A stretch of DNA of 14,958 bases from positions 1 through 14,958 of the forward strand of contig CAIWCQ010000499.1 in the NCBI GenBank assembly GCA_903911165.1, read 5' to 3'. A program made the translations under genes and the position numbers. This DNA comes from an uncultured Actinomycetes bacterium (GTDB lineage: Bacteria > Actinomycetota > Actinomycetes > Mycobacteriales > Mycobacteriaceae). A model generated the notes under the pieces. The model did not search any database. It worked only from the letters and a program-made list of their open reading frames with translations, and was not told the origin of the DNA. Shown one piece after another: positions 1-7,687 of this stretch (position 1 is its first letter; every line of letters starts with the position of its first letter).

Positions 1-1316
1 ACCGTCAGGGCCGAGGGAGGCATCCGGCTGGCCAGTTCGGCGAAGGTCGTGTTGCAGGAGTTGGCGAAGGCCCGTGCCATCGGGACCGTGCCCAGGTCGA
101 ACTTGTTGTAGTTCGGGATAGTGCGGTGGCCGATGTCGATCTCACCGGGGCATCCCAGCAGGGTGTTGGGCGTGGCCATGTTTCGGCCGATGGCCGCTGC
201 GGCCGTGACGATCTTGAAGGTCGACCCCGGCGGGTAGAGACCGGTGGTGGCCGCGGGCCCGTCGGCGTCGGCGGCATCGTTCTGGGCTACCCCCAGGATT
301 TCGCCCGTCGACGGTTTGATCACGACCAGCATGGCTTTGCGCCACTGGCCGTCGACGGCGTGCTGTGCGGCGTCCTGCACCCCGCGGTTCAGTGTCAGGG
401 AGATCGACGGCGCCGGCTTGGCCGCCACCTCGGTGAGGACGTCCACGTCGGCGCTGTTCTTGTTGACGCTCACCACCCGCCAGCCGGACTCACCGTCGAG
501 TTCGTCGAGCACCGCCTTCTTCACCTCGCTGACGACGGCCGGCGCGAATTCCGCACTGGTGGGCAGCATGTCGGCCAGCGGGGTGACGATCACCCCCGGC
601 AGTCCTTCCAACACCGGGGCTACCCGGTCATTGTCGGCGGTTTTCAGGGTCATCAGGTCTAGCGGCCCGACCGAGGAACTGGCCTGTTCGGCCAGCCGCT
701 GCGGGTTGAGCGTGTCGTCGAACGGACGGAGCATGTCGGCGACCACCCGCGCGGTCGACATCAGAGCAGCGCCGGCCCCGGCGGCGTCAAGTTGGTAGCG
801 GAAGTTGTTGCCGGGCACCAGCACTTCGGTGCCGCTCATCTCGTTGACCGTAGGTCGCCGGGCTGGGTCGGCTCGCAGTTCGAAGCTCTGGTTCTCCCCG
901 AGTTTGGGGTGCAGGGCGCTGGCGGTCCAGCGGATCCGCCACGCCCCCTCATCGCGGATCATGTTCAGCACGCCGTCGTAAGTCCAGCTGCGTTGCTTGG
1001 GAAGTTCCCAGGTGAATCGGTAGTTCACGCTGCCGGTGTCCTCGGTGTAGCGCGAGCCCAGGATCTTGGCATCCAGATGGGTGGCCTGCAGCCCCGAGAA
1101 CGCCTCATTGAGAGCGGCGTGCGCCTCGCTGGGCAGGTCGCTGAGCTGCGCGGCCGCCCCGGTGTCGCCGCGGCCAAGTTCGGCGAAGAACCGCGCGGCG
1201 GCCGGGGACGGGCCGTCCGGGCGGGGCGTACAGCCCGACAGGCTTCCAGCCGCTACGAGTGCCAGCGCCGCGGACAGTCCTGTGACTCGTGTGATTAATG
1301 AGGTGCAAGTTGCCAT
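1..1316 (-). CDS. Penicillin-binding lipoprotein, transpeptidase (Rv2864c-like), 3' end outside window
   Basis: A peptidoglycan cross-linking enzyme anchored to the outer face of the plasma membrane. 438 codons are visible and the reading frame is open to the left edge. A signal peptide ends in a lipobox, LSGC, with the lipidated cysteine at residue 29. Residues about 35-145 resemble the NTF2-like MecA N-terminal domain, then a PBP dimerisation region follows, and the transpeptidase domain begins near residue 345. The active-site SxxK motif is S365-T-F-K368 and the SxN motif is S420-C-N422. The KTG motif should lie beyond the window. The ATG at 1316 is the first start after an in-frame stop at 1344-1346. 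It has no Shine-Dalgarno sequence, which fits a leaderless message (see 1325-1330). The protein matches M. tuberculosis Rv2864c, including the TPRP stretch just after the lipid cysteine. It lies 147 bp downstream of the acetyltransferase gene and probably has its own promoter. Confidence 0.93.
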   Translation of the reverse strand, partial: MATCTSLITRVTGLSAALALVAAGSLSGCTPRPDGPSPAAARFFAELGRGDTGAAAQLSDLPSEAHAALNEAFSGLQATHLDAKILGSRYTEDTGSVNYRFTWELPKQRSWTYDGVLNMIRDEGAWRIRWTASALHPKLGENQSFELRADPARRPTVNEMSGTEVLVPGNNFRYQLDAAGAGAALMSTARVVADMLRPFDDTLNPQRLAEQASSSVGPLDLMTLKTADNDRVAPVLEGLPGVIVTPLADMLPTSAEFAPAVVSEVKKAVLDELDGESGWRVVSVNKNSADVDVLTEVAAKPAPSISLTLNRGVQDAAQHAVDGQWRKAMLVVIKPSTGEILGVAQNDAADADGPAATTGLYPPGSTFKIVTAAAAIGRNMATPNTLLGCPGEIDIGHRTIPNYNKFDLGTVPMARAFANSCNTTFAELASRMPPSALT

Positions 1317-1324
1317 TGAGGCAG

Positions 1325-1330
1325 ATGTTA
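1325..1330 (-). promoter_or_regulatory. Candidate -10 box (TAACAT) for the PBP lipoprotein gene, possibly leaderless
   Basis: On the minus strand TAACAT fits the mycobacterial TANNNT -10 pattern and ends 8 nt before the A of the ATG at 1316. Transcription would therefore start at or within a few bases of the start codon. That agrees with the absence of a Shine-Dalgarno sequence. No convincing -35 box lies at the expected distance. This is an inference from one short motif. Confidence 0.4.
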
Positions 1331-1349
1331 TGAGTTTGTCACCTCAAAG

Positions 1350-1379
1350 CGCGGGAGGCGCACCGCGAACCTTCCCGCG
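1350..1379 (-). terminator. Hairpin between acetyltransferase and PBP genes (terminator or attenuator)
   Basis: The arms CGCGGGA (1350-1356) and TCCCGCG (1373-1379) are perfectly complementary. Two more pairs (one G-U) extend the inner end, giving a 9-bp stem with a 12-nt loop. On the minus strand it is followed by CTTTG rather than a true U-tract. It sits after the end of the ispG-acetyltransferase unit and about 33 bp before the PBP start. It could end that transcript or protect its 3' end. Confidence 0.5.
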
Positions 1380-1405
1380 AGCGTGCGCTGAGGTCTCACG
1401 TAAGG

Positions 1406-1434
1406 CGGCGTGTCGCGCGCCGACGCGCACGCTG
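1406..1434 (-). terminator. Second hairpin directly downstream of the acetyltransferase gene
   Basis: GCGTG (1408-1412) pairs with CACGC (1428-1432) and CGCG (1414-1417) with CGCG (1424-1427). There is one bulged T and a 6-nt loop, and two more outer pairs (one G-U). It begins about 30 bp past the acetyltransferase stop codon on the minus strand. Together with the hairpin at 1350-1379 it makes a tandem candidate terminator. There is no U-tract, which is common for mycobacterial terminators. Confidence 0.45.
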
Positions 1435-1463
1435 GCGGGATTGCCCTGCGGGCGCCGGACCGG

Positions 1464-2342
1464 TCAGTCGAGCAGAACCGTCGCGAAGGTTCCGACTTCG
1501 GTAAACCCGACCCGGGCGTAGGCGGCGCGGGCGATGGTGTTGTAGCCGTTGACGTAAAGGCTGGCCACCCGCCCGGTCTGGATCACCGCCGCGGCGACCG
1601 ACGCCGTACCGGCCGTTCCGAGTCCGTGACCGCGCCATTCCGGATGCACCCAGACTCCCTGGATCTGGCCGACGACCGGTGACTGCGAGCCGATTTCGGC
1701 CTTGAATACCACCCGGCCGTGCTCAAAGCGGGCGAAGGCCCGCCCGGAAGCGATCAGGCCGGCCACCCGACGCCGATAGCCGCGGCCGCCGTCTCCGACC
1801 CTGGGGTCGATACCGACTTCGCCGATGAACATGTCGACCGCGGCCACCAGATAGGCATCGAGTTCCTCGATCCGCACCCGCCGCACTCCGGGGTCCAGGG
1901 CGCACCCCGGCCGCGACCCCAGCGCCATCAGGGGCTGCCGATCCCGGACGTCTCGCGCCGGGCCCCAACCATGCCGCAGCCGATCCCACATCGTCAGCAC
2001 CAAGTCGGCTCGGCCCACCAGCGACGAGCATCGGCGTGGTCCGTTCAGCGCCCGATCGGCAAAGGCCAGCAGATCGGCGCGGGAACCGCGCAGGGGTATC
2101 AGGTTGGCGCCGGAGTAACACAGCGAGTCCTCCGCGCGTGCCATCGTCCACAGTTCGCCGCCGATGCCCACCGGATCGACACCGTGGTCTGCCACCCGAG
2201 CCGCCACCATGCATGAACCGACCGGATCGGCCGCCAGCACGCGTCGCACCGCGACGGCGTCGCGAACCAGCGAAACGCCTCGCCCACCGACCGGGCGCAG
2301 TAGTGGTGGTGCCGACATGGCCGTACTTTCTGCGGGCTTCAC
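1464..2342 (-). CDS. GNAT-family N-acetyltransferase with DUF4081 N-terminal domain (Rv2867c-like)
   Basis: A predicted cytosolic acetyl-CoA-dependent acyltransferase whose acceptor is unknown. The 292 residues hold an N-terminal region like DUF4081 (about 15-140) and a C-terminal GNAT fold (about 155-292). The acetyl-CoA pyrophosphate loop R237-G-H-G-L-G242 lies on the VHPEWRG strand-helix turn, and the Y-x-R-x-GF element near residues 275-280 is typical of the family. It matches M. tuberculosis Rv2867c over nearly its whole length. The start given is a GTG with no clear ribosome site. An in-frame ATG at 2318 (residue 9), preceded by AGAAAG, is an equally plausible start. It lies 19 bp after ispG and is probably co-transcribed as the last gene of the dxr-rip1-ispG operon. 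The placement is conserved, but the substrate cannot be inferred from it. Confidence 0.9.
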   Translation of the reverse strand: MKPAESTAMSAPPLLRPVGGRGVSLVRDAVAVRRVLAADPVGSCMVAARVADHGVDPVGIGGELWTMARAEDSLCYSGANLIPLRGSRADLLAFADRALNGPRRCSSLVGRADLVLTMWDRLRHGWGPARDVRDRQPLMALGSRPGCALDPGVRRVRIEELDAYLVAAVDMFIGEVGIDPRVGDGGRGYRRRVAGLIASGRAFARFEHGRVVFKAEIGSQSPVVGQIQGVWVHPEWRGHGLGTAGTASVAAAVIQTGRVASLYVNGYNTIARAAYARVGFTEVGTFATVLLD

Positions 2343-2361
2343 CCGCGGTGAGAGGTGCCCC

Positions 2362-3528
<1,167 letters not shown>

Positions 3529-3537
3529 CTCAATCTC

Positions 3538-4779
3538 CTACTGGAACAACCTGATCGGGTTGACCAGATCTGCGGTCACGGTCAATGCCATGTAGCCGAC
3601 CACCACGACGAGGATCACATATGTCGCGGGCATCAGTTTGGTGTAGTCCACCGGACCCGCAGGAATCACGCCCCGGGCCGAGCGAATCAGATTACGGATC
3701 TTCTCGTAGACGGCGACGGCGATGTGCCCGCCATCGAAGGGAAGCAGCGGTACGAGATTGATCGCTCCGAGCACGAAGTTCAACTGCGCCAGGAAGAACC
3801 AGAACGCGACCCACAACCCATGGTCGACGGTGTCGCCGCCGATGATGCTCGCGCCTACCACGCTGATCGGGGTCTCCGGGTCGCGCTCGCCCCCGCCGAT
3901 GGCGTGCACCAGTGCGCCGATCTTGGTCGGTATCGCCAGCAGTGACTTGCCCAGCAACACGGCCAGGTCGCCGGTGAACGCGAAGGTTCCCGGGACGGCC
4001 GACAGCGCGTTGTAGTGCGTCGGCCCGAACTGCGCGGCGGCGATGCCGATGGAGCCGACATCAACCGGTCCGGTGGCGTCACCGCCGCCGGCCGGGGCCA
4101 CCCAGCGCTTGGTGGGGGTGACGTCCACGATCGTTTCGAAGGCCGTGGACGAACCATCGGTGCTGCGCTGCACGGTGAACGGAGTCGGACCCGACGCCTT
4201 GCGCACCGCGGTCACCATCTCCTCGAACGTGGCGACGGGCGTGCTGCCAACCTTGACCACCACATCGCCGGCCTGAATGCCGGCCACGGCGGCGGGCCCG
4301 ATCCCGGTGCAGGTGCCGAGTTCGCCCCGGACGGTCTCGGCTTTTACGCAACTGGTCTCGCCGACCATCGCGGAGGTCGGGGGATGCAGGTTGGGTAGGC
4401 CCCACACCAGGGCGATCCCGTAGACCAGCACGAGGCCGATGACGAAGTTCATCGCCGGCCCGGCGAAGAGCACCGCGACCCGCTTCCACGTCTTCTGCCG
4501 GTACATCGCGTATTGCTCGTCCTCCGGCGCCAACTGGTCGACGGAGGTCATCCCAGCGATGTCACAGAAGCCGCCGAGCGGAATCGCCTTCACGCCGTAC
4601 TCGGTGGATCCGAGCTTGTTGGGCCGAGTTGTCGACCACAGCGTGGGTCCGAAGCCCACGAAGTAGCGGCGCACCTTCATTCCGGTGGCCCGAGCGGCCC
4701 ACATGTGGCCGCATTCGTGCAGCGCGACCGACAGCAGAATGGCCAGCGCGAAGAGCACGATCCCGACGGCGAACATCAT
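3538..4779 (-). CDS. rip1: Site-2 zinc metalloprotease, regulator of membrane proteolysis
   Basis: An integral-membrane S2P-family protease that cuts anti-sigma factors and other membrane proteins within the bilayer after a first cleavage outside. The first helix carries the zinc motif H21-E-C-G-H25. A second zinc ligand motif is in the C-terminal helix N341-LVPLLPF-D349-GG. A PDZ domain (about 140-225, around [12 protein letters not shown]) lies between transmembrane segments near 3-25, 103-128, 318-345 and 385-405. Length is 413 against about 404 for M. tuberculosis Rv2869c. The two first codons are both ATG, and the first overlaps the dxr stop as ATGA. A strong AGGAGG-type site lies 13 nt upstream inside dxr. 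In M. tuberculosis, Rip1 acts on RskA, the anti-SigK factor, which is relevant because SigK-type antigen genes lie close by. Confidence 0.96.
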   Translation of the reverse strand: MMFAVGIVLFALAILLSVALHECGHMWAARATGMKVRRYFVGFGPTLWSTTRPNKLGSTEYGVKAIPLGGFCDIAGMTSVDQLAPEDEQYAMYRQKTWKRVAVLFAGPAMNFVIGLVLVYGIALVWGLPNLHPPTSAMVGETSCVKAETVRGELGTCTGIGPAAVAGIQAGDVVVKVGSTPVATFEEMVTAVRKASGPTPFTVQRSTDGSSTAFETIVDVTPTKRWVAPAGGGDATGPVDVGSIGIAAAQFGPTHYNALSAVPGTFAFTGDLAVLLGKSLLAIPTKIGALVHAIGGGERDPETPISVVGASIIGGDTVDHGLWVAFWFFLAQLNFVLGAINLVPLLPFDGGHIAVAVYEKIRNLIRSARGVIPAGPVDYTKLMPATYVILVVVVGYMALTVTADLVNPIRLFQ

Positions 4780-5954
4780 TGCAGCGGTACTACCTCCTGT
4801 GCGGCGACGGCCATGACGTCGCGAGCGCGTTGACGAGCCCAGAGTTGGGCCTCAAGAACTTCCTCTACGGTAGCGGGTTCGGCGGACCACTGGCCGGCAG
4901 CGCTGCAGACGTCAGCGATTGTTCGCACAATCGCCGCGAAGCTGATACGTCCGGCCAGGAAGGCCGCGGCGGCCTCCTCATTGGCGGCGTTGTACACCGC
5001 GGGCAGGCATCCGCCGGTCTCGCCGGCCCGGCGGGCCAACGCGACGGCTGGGAACACCGCGTCGTCAAGCGGCTCGAACTCCCAGCTCGAGGCCAGGGTG
5101 AAGTCGCAGGCCAGGGCCGATCCGGCGACCCGGTCCGGCCAGCCCAAAGCCAGCGAGATCGGCAGTTTCATATCCGGTGGGCTGGCCTGGGCGATGGTCG
5201 ATCCGTCGGTGAAGGTCACCATCGAGTGAATGATCGACTGGGGATGCACGACGACATCGATTCGCTCGTAGGGAACACCGAATAGCAGGTGGGTTTCGAT
5301 CAGTTCCAGACCCTTATTCACCAGCGATGCGGAGTTCAGGGTGTTCATCGGTCCCATATTCCAGGTCGGATGCGCACCCGCCTGCTCGGGTGTCACCGCC
5401 TCCAGAGCGGCCGTCGACCAGCCACGAAACGGCCCTCCGGAGGCCGTGAGCACCAGTTTGGCCACCTCATCGGCACTGCCGGAGCGCAGGCACTGGGCCA
5501 GCGCGGAATGCTCGGAGTCCACCGGAACGATCTGACCCGGCCGGGCGGCCTTGACGACCAGTGGGCCCCCGGCCACCAGGGACTCTTTATTGGCCAGTGC
5601 CAACCGGGCACCGGTTTCGAGTGCGGCCAGGGTGGGTTGCAGTCCCAGCGCGCCGACCAGGGCATTGAGCACGACGTCGGCCTCGGTGTCGTAGATCAAC
5701 CGGGTCGCGGCGTCCGGGCCGGTGTGGGTGACGTCGCCGATCTTCGCCGCCGCCGCCGGGTCGGCGACCGCGATGTTGCTGACACCGGTCTCGGCGCGCT
5801 GGCGGGCCAGCAGTTCGGGGTCACCGCCGCCGGCGGCCAGGCCGACGACCTCGAAACGGTCCGGATTGGCGGCGATGACCTCCAGTGCCTGGGTACCGAT
5901 TGAACCGGTGCTGCCGAGGATCAGCACGCGCAGGCGGTCGGCGGCGGGGTTCAC
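4776..5954 (-). CDS. dxr: 1-deoxy-D-xylulose 5-phosphate reductoisomerase
   Basis: Dxr (IspC) rearranges and reduces DXP to MEP with NADPH and a divalent metal. This is the committed MEP-pathway step and the fosmidomycin target. From the GTG at 5954 the protein has 392 residues. The NADPH loop G14-S-T-G-S-I-G20 is near the N-terminus, N122-K-E-S125 follows, the metal site D146-S-E148 sits in VPVDSEHS, and the second metal glutamates lie in [12 protein letters not shown] near the C-terminus. The frame stays open to an ATG at 6071, but those 39 extra codons lack the G/C-rich third positions of the rest and do not match M. tuberculosis Dxr. They would also cover the putative promoter of the divergent antigen gene. 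The start at 5954 is therefore preferred. No Shine-Dalgarno is seen, so it may be leaderless. The stop overlaps the rip1 ATG by 4 bp. Confidence 0.93.
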   Translation of the reverse strand: MNPAADRLRVLILGSTGSIGTQALEVIAANPDRFEVVGLAAGGGDPELLARQRAETGVSNIAVADPAAAAKIGDVTHTGPDAATRLIYDTEADVVLNALVGALGLQPTLAALETGARLALANKESLVAGGPLVVKAARPGQIVPVDSEHSALAQCLRSGSADEVAKLVLTASGGPFRGWSTAALEAVTPEQAGAHPTWNMGPMNTLNSASLVNKGLELIETHLLFGVPYERIDVVVHPQSIIHSMVTFTDGSTIAQASPPDMKLPISLALGWPDRVAGSALACDFTLASSWEFEPLDDAVFPAVALARRAGETGGCLPAVYNAANEEAAAAFLAGRISFAAIVRTIADVCSAAGQWSAEPATVEEVLEAQLWARQRARDVMAVAAQEVVPLQ

Positions 5955-6011
5955 GACATCATTGTGCCGGTACCCGGGATGTCCAGACCGGGCGGGACCG
6001 ACGACGATTTT

Positions 6012-6026
6012 TGCGGTGTGACCGCA
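6012..6026. promoter_or_regulatory. Inverted repeat TGCGGT-GTG-ACCGCA in the dxr/mpt83 divergent region
   Basis: A perfect 6-bp inverted repeat with a 3-bp spacer lies between the divergently transcribed dxr start (5954) and the mpt83-like gene (6125). It is about 20 bp upstream of the candidate -35 element at 6037. Such a site could bind a dimeric regulator. A 15-bp symmetric element can arise by chance in GC-rich DNA, so this is tentative. Confidence 0.3.
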
Positions 6027-6036
6027 CTCACAGCGG

Positions 6037-6065
6037 CCAGTCCAGGTAGCATCGTGCAACGAACG
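6037..6065 (+). promoter_or_regulatory. Candidate SigK-type promoter of the mpt83-like gene
   Basis: CCAGTCC (6037-6043), a 15-nt spacer and ACGAACG (6059-6065) line up position for position with CCAATCC, 15 nt, CCGAATC upstream of the mpt70-like gene. The shared core is CCA(A/G)TCC plus CGAA. As I recall, SigK promoters upstream of M. tuberculosis mpt70 and mpt83 have a CCATCC-like -35 and a CCGAAT-like -10. This copy is the weaker match of the two. Its -10 end lies 59 nt before the ATG at 6125. Confidence 0.5.
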
Positions 6066-6124
6066 ACTCAAGCGGCCGCTAATCGGCGCGCCGCCCCTCG
6101 AAAAACCATATGGAGAACCAACAC

Positions 6125-6844
6125 ATGATTTCTCAGCGTTCAGTGCTCACCGCCGCGGGTCTGGCCGCCGTTGCGGCATTGTCGGTCGTCGGCTGTTCCA
6201 CCGCGACCAAGGAAACCGCCACGTCGATGACCGACAAGGCCTCCTCCGCGGTCGATTCCGCCACCTCGGCGGCGTCCTCGGCGATTGCCGCCCCGGCTTC
6301 CGGCGACCCGGTTGGCGCCGGCTGCGCCGCCTATGCCGCGGCGAATCCGTCCGGCCCGGGATCGGTGGCCGGCCTGGCCATGGACCCGGTCGCGACCGCC
6401 GCCGGCAACAGCCCGGTCCTGACCACCCTCACCTCGGCACTGTCGGGCAAGCTGAACCCGGACGTGAACCTGGTGGAGACACTGAACAATGGTGAGTTCA
6501 CCGTTTTCGCTCCCACCGATGACGCGTTCGGCAAGCTCGACGCCGCCACCATCGAAAGCCTCAAGACCGACTCGGATCTGCTCTCCGGGATCCTGACCTA
6601 CCACGTGGTGTCCGGCCAGGCCGACCCCTCGAAGGTCGTTGGCGAGCACACCACCCTCCAGGGTGACACCTTGGAGGTCACCGGCACCGGTGATGCGCTG
6701 ATGGTCAACGGCGCTTCCGTCGTCTGCGGCGGCATCAAGACCGCCAACGCGACGCTGTACCTGATCGACACCGTGCTGACGCCGCCGGCCACCCCGGCGA
6801 CAACGTCGATGGCGCCGTCGATGACCACTACGACAACGCCGTAG
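6125..6844 (+). CDS. mpt83: Cell-surface lipoprotein with FAS1 (fasciclin) domain, MPT83 homologue
   Basis: A surface-anchored antigen of the MPB83/MPT83 family. FAS1 domains mediate adhesion, but the exact role in mycobacteria is unsettled. The 239 residues begin with a signal peptide ending in the lipobox VVGC (lipid C24). An Ala/Ser/Thr-rich linker (25-62) follows, then the FAS1 domain (about 64-220) with the H1 motif FTVFAPT (125-131), the YH pair (159-160) and the H2 motif TLYLIDTVL (210-218). C67 and C201 are 134 residues apart, the spacing of the disulfide in the MPT70 family. A Thr/Pro/Met-rich tail (219-239) extends past the point where MPT83 ends. The ATG at 6125 is chosen because GGAGAA (6112-6117) precedes it by 7 nt. 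The upstream ATG at 6110 overlaps that site. The gene is followed by two hairpins and then by its paralogue. Confidence 0.94.
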   Translation: MISQRSVLTAAGLAAVAALSVVGCSTATKETATSMTDKASSAVDSATSAASSAIAAPASGDPVGAGCAAYAAANPSGPGSVAGLAMDPVATAAGNSPVLTTLTSALSGKLNPDVNLVETLNNGEFTVFAPTDDAFGKLDAATIESLKTDSDLLSGILTYHVVSGQADPSKVVGEHTTLQGDTLEVTGTGDALMVNGASVVCGGIKTANATLYLIDTVLTPPATPATTSMAPSMTTTTTP

Positions 6845-6846
6845 TA

Positions 6847-6870
6847 CAGCGGCGGGATAACCCGCCACTG
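6847..6870 (+). terminator. Hairpin just after the mpt83-like stop codon
   Basis: GGCGGG (6851-6856) and CCCGCC (6861-6866) enclose an ATAA loop. CAG and CTG add three outer pairs beyond one C/A mismatch. It starts 3 bp after the stop codon and precedes the stronger hairpin at 6878-6907. It is probably the first half of a tandem terminator. Confidence 0.55.
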
Positions 6871-6877
6871 AATCCGG

Positions 6878-6907
6878 GAGGACCGGTCGCGAAAGCGGCC
6901 GGTCCTC
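6878..6907 (+). terminator. Strong 13-bp hairpin with GAAA tetraloop, terminator of the mpt83-like gene
   Basis: Positions 6878-6890 pair with 6895-6907 over 13 continuous pairs, one of them U-G, closed by a GAAA (GNRA-type) tetraloop. No U-tract follows, only TTGGCGTTT. It separates the first fasciclin gene from the promoter of the second (6937 onward). The two genes therefore look like separate transcription units rather than an operon. Confidence 0.75.
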
Positions 6908-6936
6908 TTGGCGTTTCGGGCGATTTCACCGACGGA

Positions 6937-6965
6937 CCAATCCAACGGTGGGCCGACTCCGAATC
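6937..6965 (+). promoter_or_regulatory. Candidate SigK-type promoter of the mpt70-like gene
   Basis: CCAATCC (6937-6943) and CCGAATC (6959-6965) are separated by 15 nt and end 49 nt before the ATG at 7015. From memory, the M. tuberculosis SigK promoters of mpt70 and mpt83 have a CCATCC-like -35 and a CCGAAT-like -10, so the -10 match here is very good. The same arrangement lies upstream of the neighbouring paralogue at 6037-6065. SigK itself is not encoded in this window. Confidence 0.62.
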
Positions 6966-7014
6966 ACCACCGACCTAGCCCTCACGAGGGACACCCGAAA
7001 AAAGGAACTATCCG

Positions 7015-7602
7015 ATGAAATCCACGACTGCCGTCCGCACCATCGTTACCACCGCCGCGACCATCTCCGGTCTGGCGTTGGCCGGTGCGCCCGCTGCCTC
7101 CGCCGACGTCCACCTGGTCGGACCCGGCTGCGCGGCCTACGCCGAGCAGGTGCCCACCGGACCCGGCTCGGTGGCCGGCCTCGCGACCGCACCGGTGGCG
7201 GTAGCGGCTTCCAACAGCCCGGTGCTGACCACCCTGGCGGCGGCGGTCTCCGGCCAACTCAACCCCGGCGTCAACCTCGTCGACACCCTTAACGGCGGCC
7301 AATTCACCGTGTTCGCTCCCGTCGACGCCGCCTTCGCGAAGATCGACCCGGCCACCATCGCCGCCCTCAAGGTCGACGCCCCCCTGCTCACCGACATCCT
7401 GACCTACCACGTCGTACCGGGTCAGCTGAACCCAAGCCAGGTGGTAGGCACCCAGCCGACCGCCGAAGGTGCCACCCTCACCGTCACCGGAACAGGCGAC
7501 CACCTCCAGGTCAACGGAGCCAACGTGATCTGCGGCGGCATCCCAACCGCCAACGCCACGCTCTACCTCATCGACACCGTGCTGCTGCCCCCGGCGAACT
7601 AG
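7015..7602 (+). CDS. mpt70: Secreted FAS1 (fasciclin) antigen, MPT70 homologue
   Basis: A secreted single-domain FAS1 protein of the MPB70/MPT70 family. The 195-residue precursor has a Sec signal peptide with a likely cut after A30 (ASA before DV). No lipobox is present, so unlike its neighbour it should be released. The FAS1 domain spans about 36-193 with H1 motif FTVFAP, the YH pair and the H2 motif [11 protein letters not shown]39 and C173 are 134 residues apart, the spacing of the MPT70 disulfide. AAGGAA lies about 8 nt before the ATG. It is a clear tandem paralogue of the lipoprotein gene at 6125, sharing long stretches such as GPGSVAGLA and [11 protein letters not shown]. In M. tuberculosis dipZ sits between these two genes. 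Here only terminator hairpins and a promoter do. Confidence 0.94.
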   Translation: MKSTTAVRTIVTTAATISGLALAGAPAASADVHLVGPGCAAYAEQVPTGPGSVAGLATAPVAVAASNSPVLTTLAAAVSGQLNPGVNLVDTLNGGQFTVFAPVDAAFAKIDPATIAALKVDAPLLTDILTYHVVPGQLNPSQVVGTQPTAEGATLTVTGTGDHLQVNGANVICGGIPTANATLYLIDTVLLPPAN

Positions 7603-7619
7603 GCGCGCGGCACTGCGTC

Positions 7620-7660
7620 GGATCGGTGTGGGTGCTGGCGCGCAGGCACCCCACCGGTCC
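7620..7660 (+). terminator. Hairpin terminator after the mpt70-like gene
   Basis: GGTG-T-GGGTGC (7625-7635) pairs with GCACCCCACC (7646-7655), leaving one bulged T. Five further pairs (7620-7624 with 7656-7660, one of them U-G) lengthen the stem to about 15 pairs around a 10-nt loop. It begins 18 bp past the stop codon and ends 27 bp before the photolyase start. The photolyase gene therefore probably depends on its own promoter or on readthrough. Confidence 0.65.
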
Positions 7661-7687
7661 CAGGACAGCTGAACCCAGGGCAACATA

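Noticed and set aside
126..1298. Plus-strand open frames opposite the penicillin-binding lipoprotein
   Set aside because: The minus strand holds an uninterrupted gene with lipobox, SxxK and SxN motifs. The plus-strand frames have no domain support.
4629..5903. Long plus-strand open frames opposite dxr and rip1
   Set aside because: Shadow frames of conserved genes without recognisable domains or ribosome sites.
5955..6071. 39-codon N-terminal extension of dxr with a CxCGH motif
   Set aside because: Third codon positions lose their G/C bias, the sequence has no counterpart in M. tuberculosis Dxr, and it overlaps the putative promoter of the divergent gene. The CxCGH looks like chance.
6071..6113. 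Recognition sequences of NotI, AscI and NdeI in a row, as in a cloning vector
   Set aside because: The flanking sequence is continuous with native genes on both sides, and such GC-rich octamers are common in mycobacterial DNA. There is no vector sequence.
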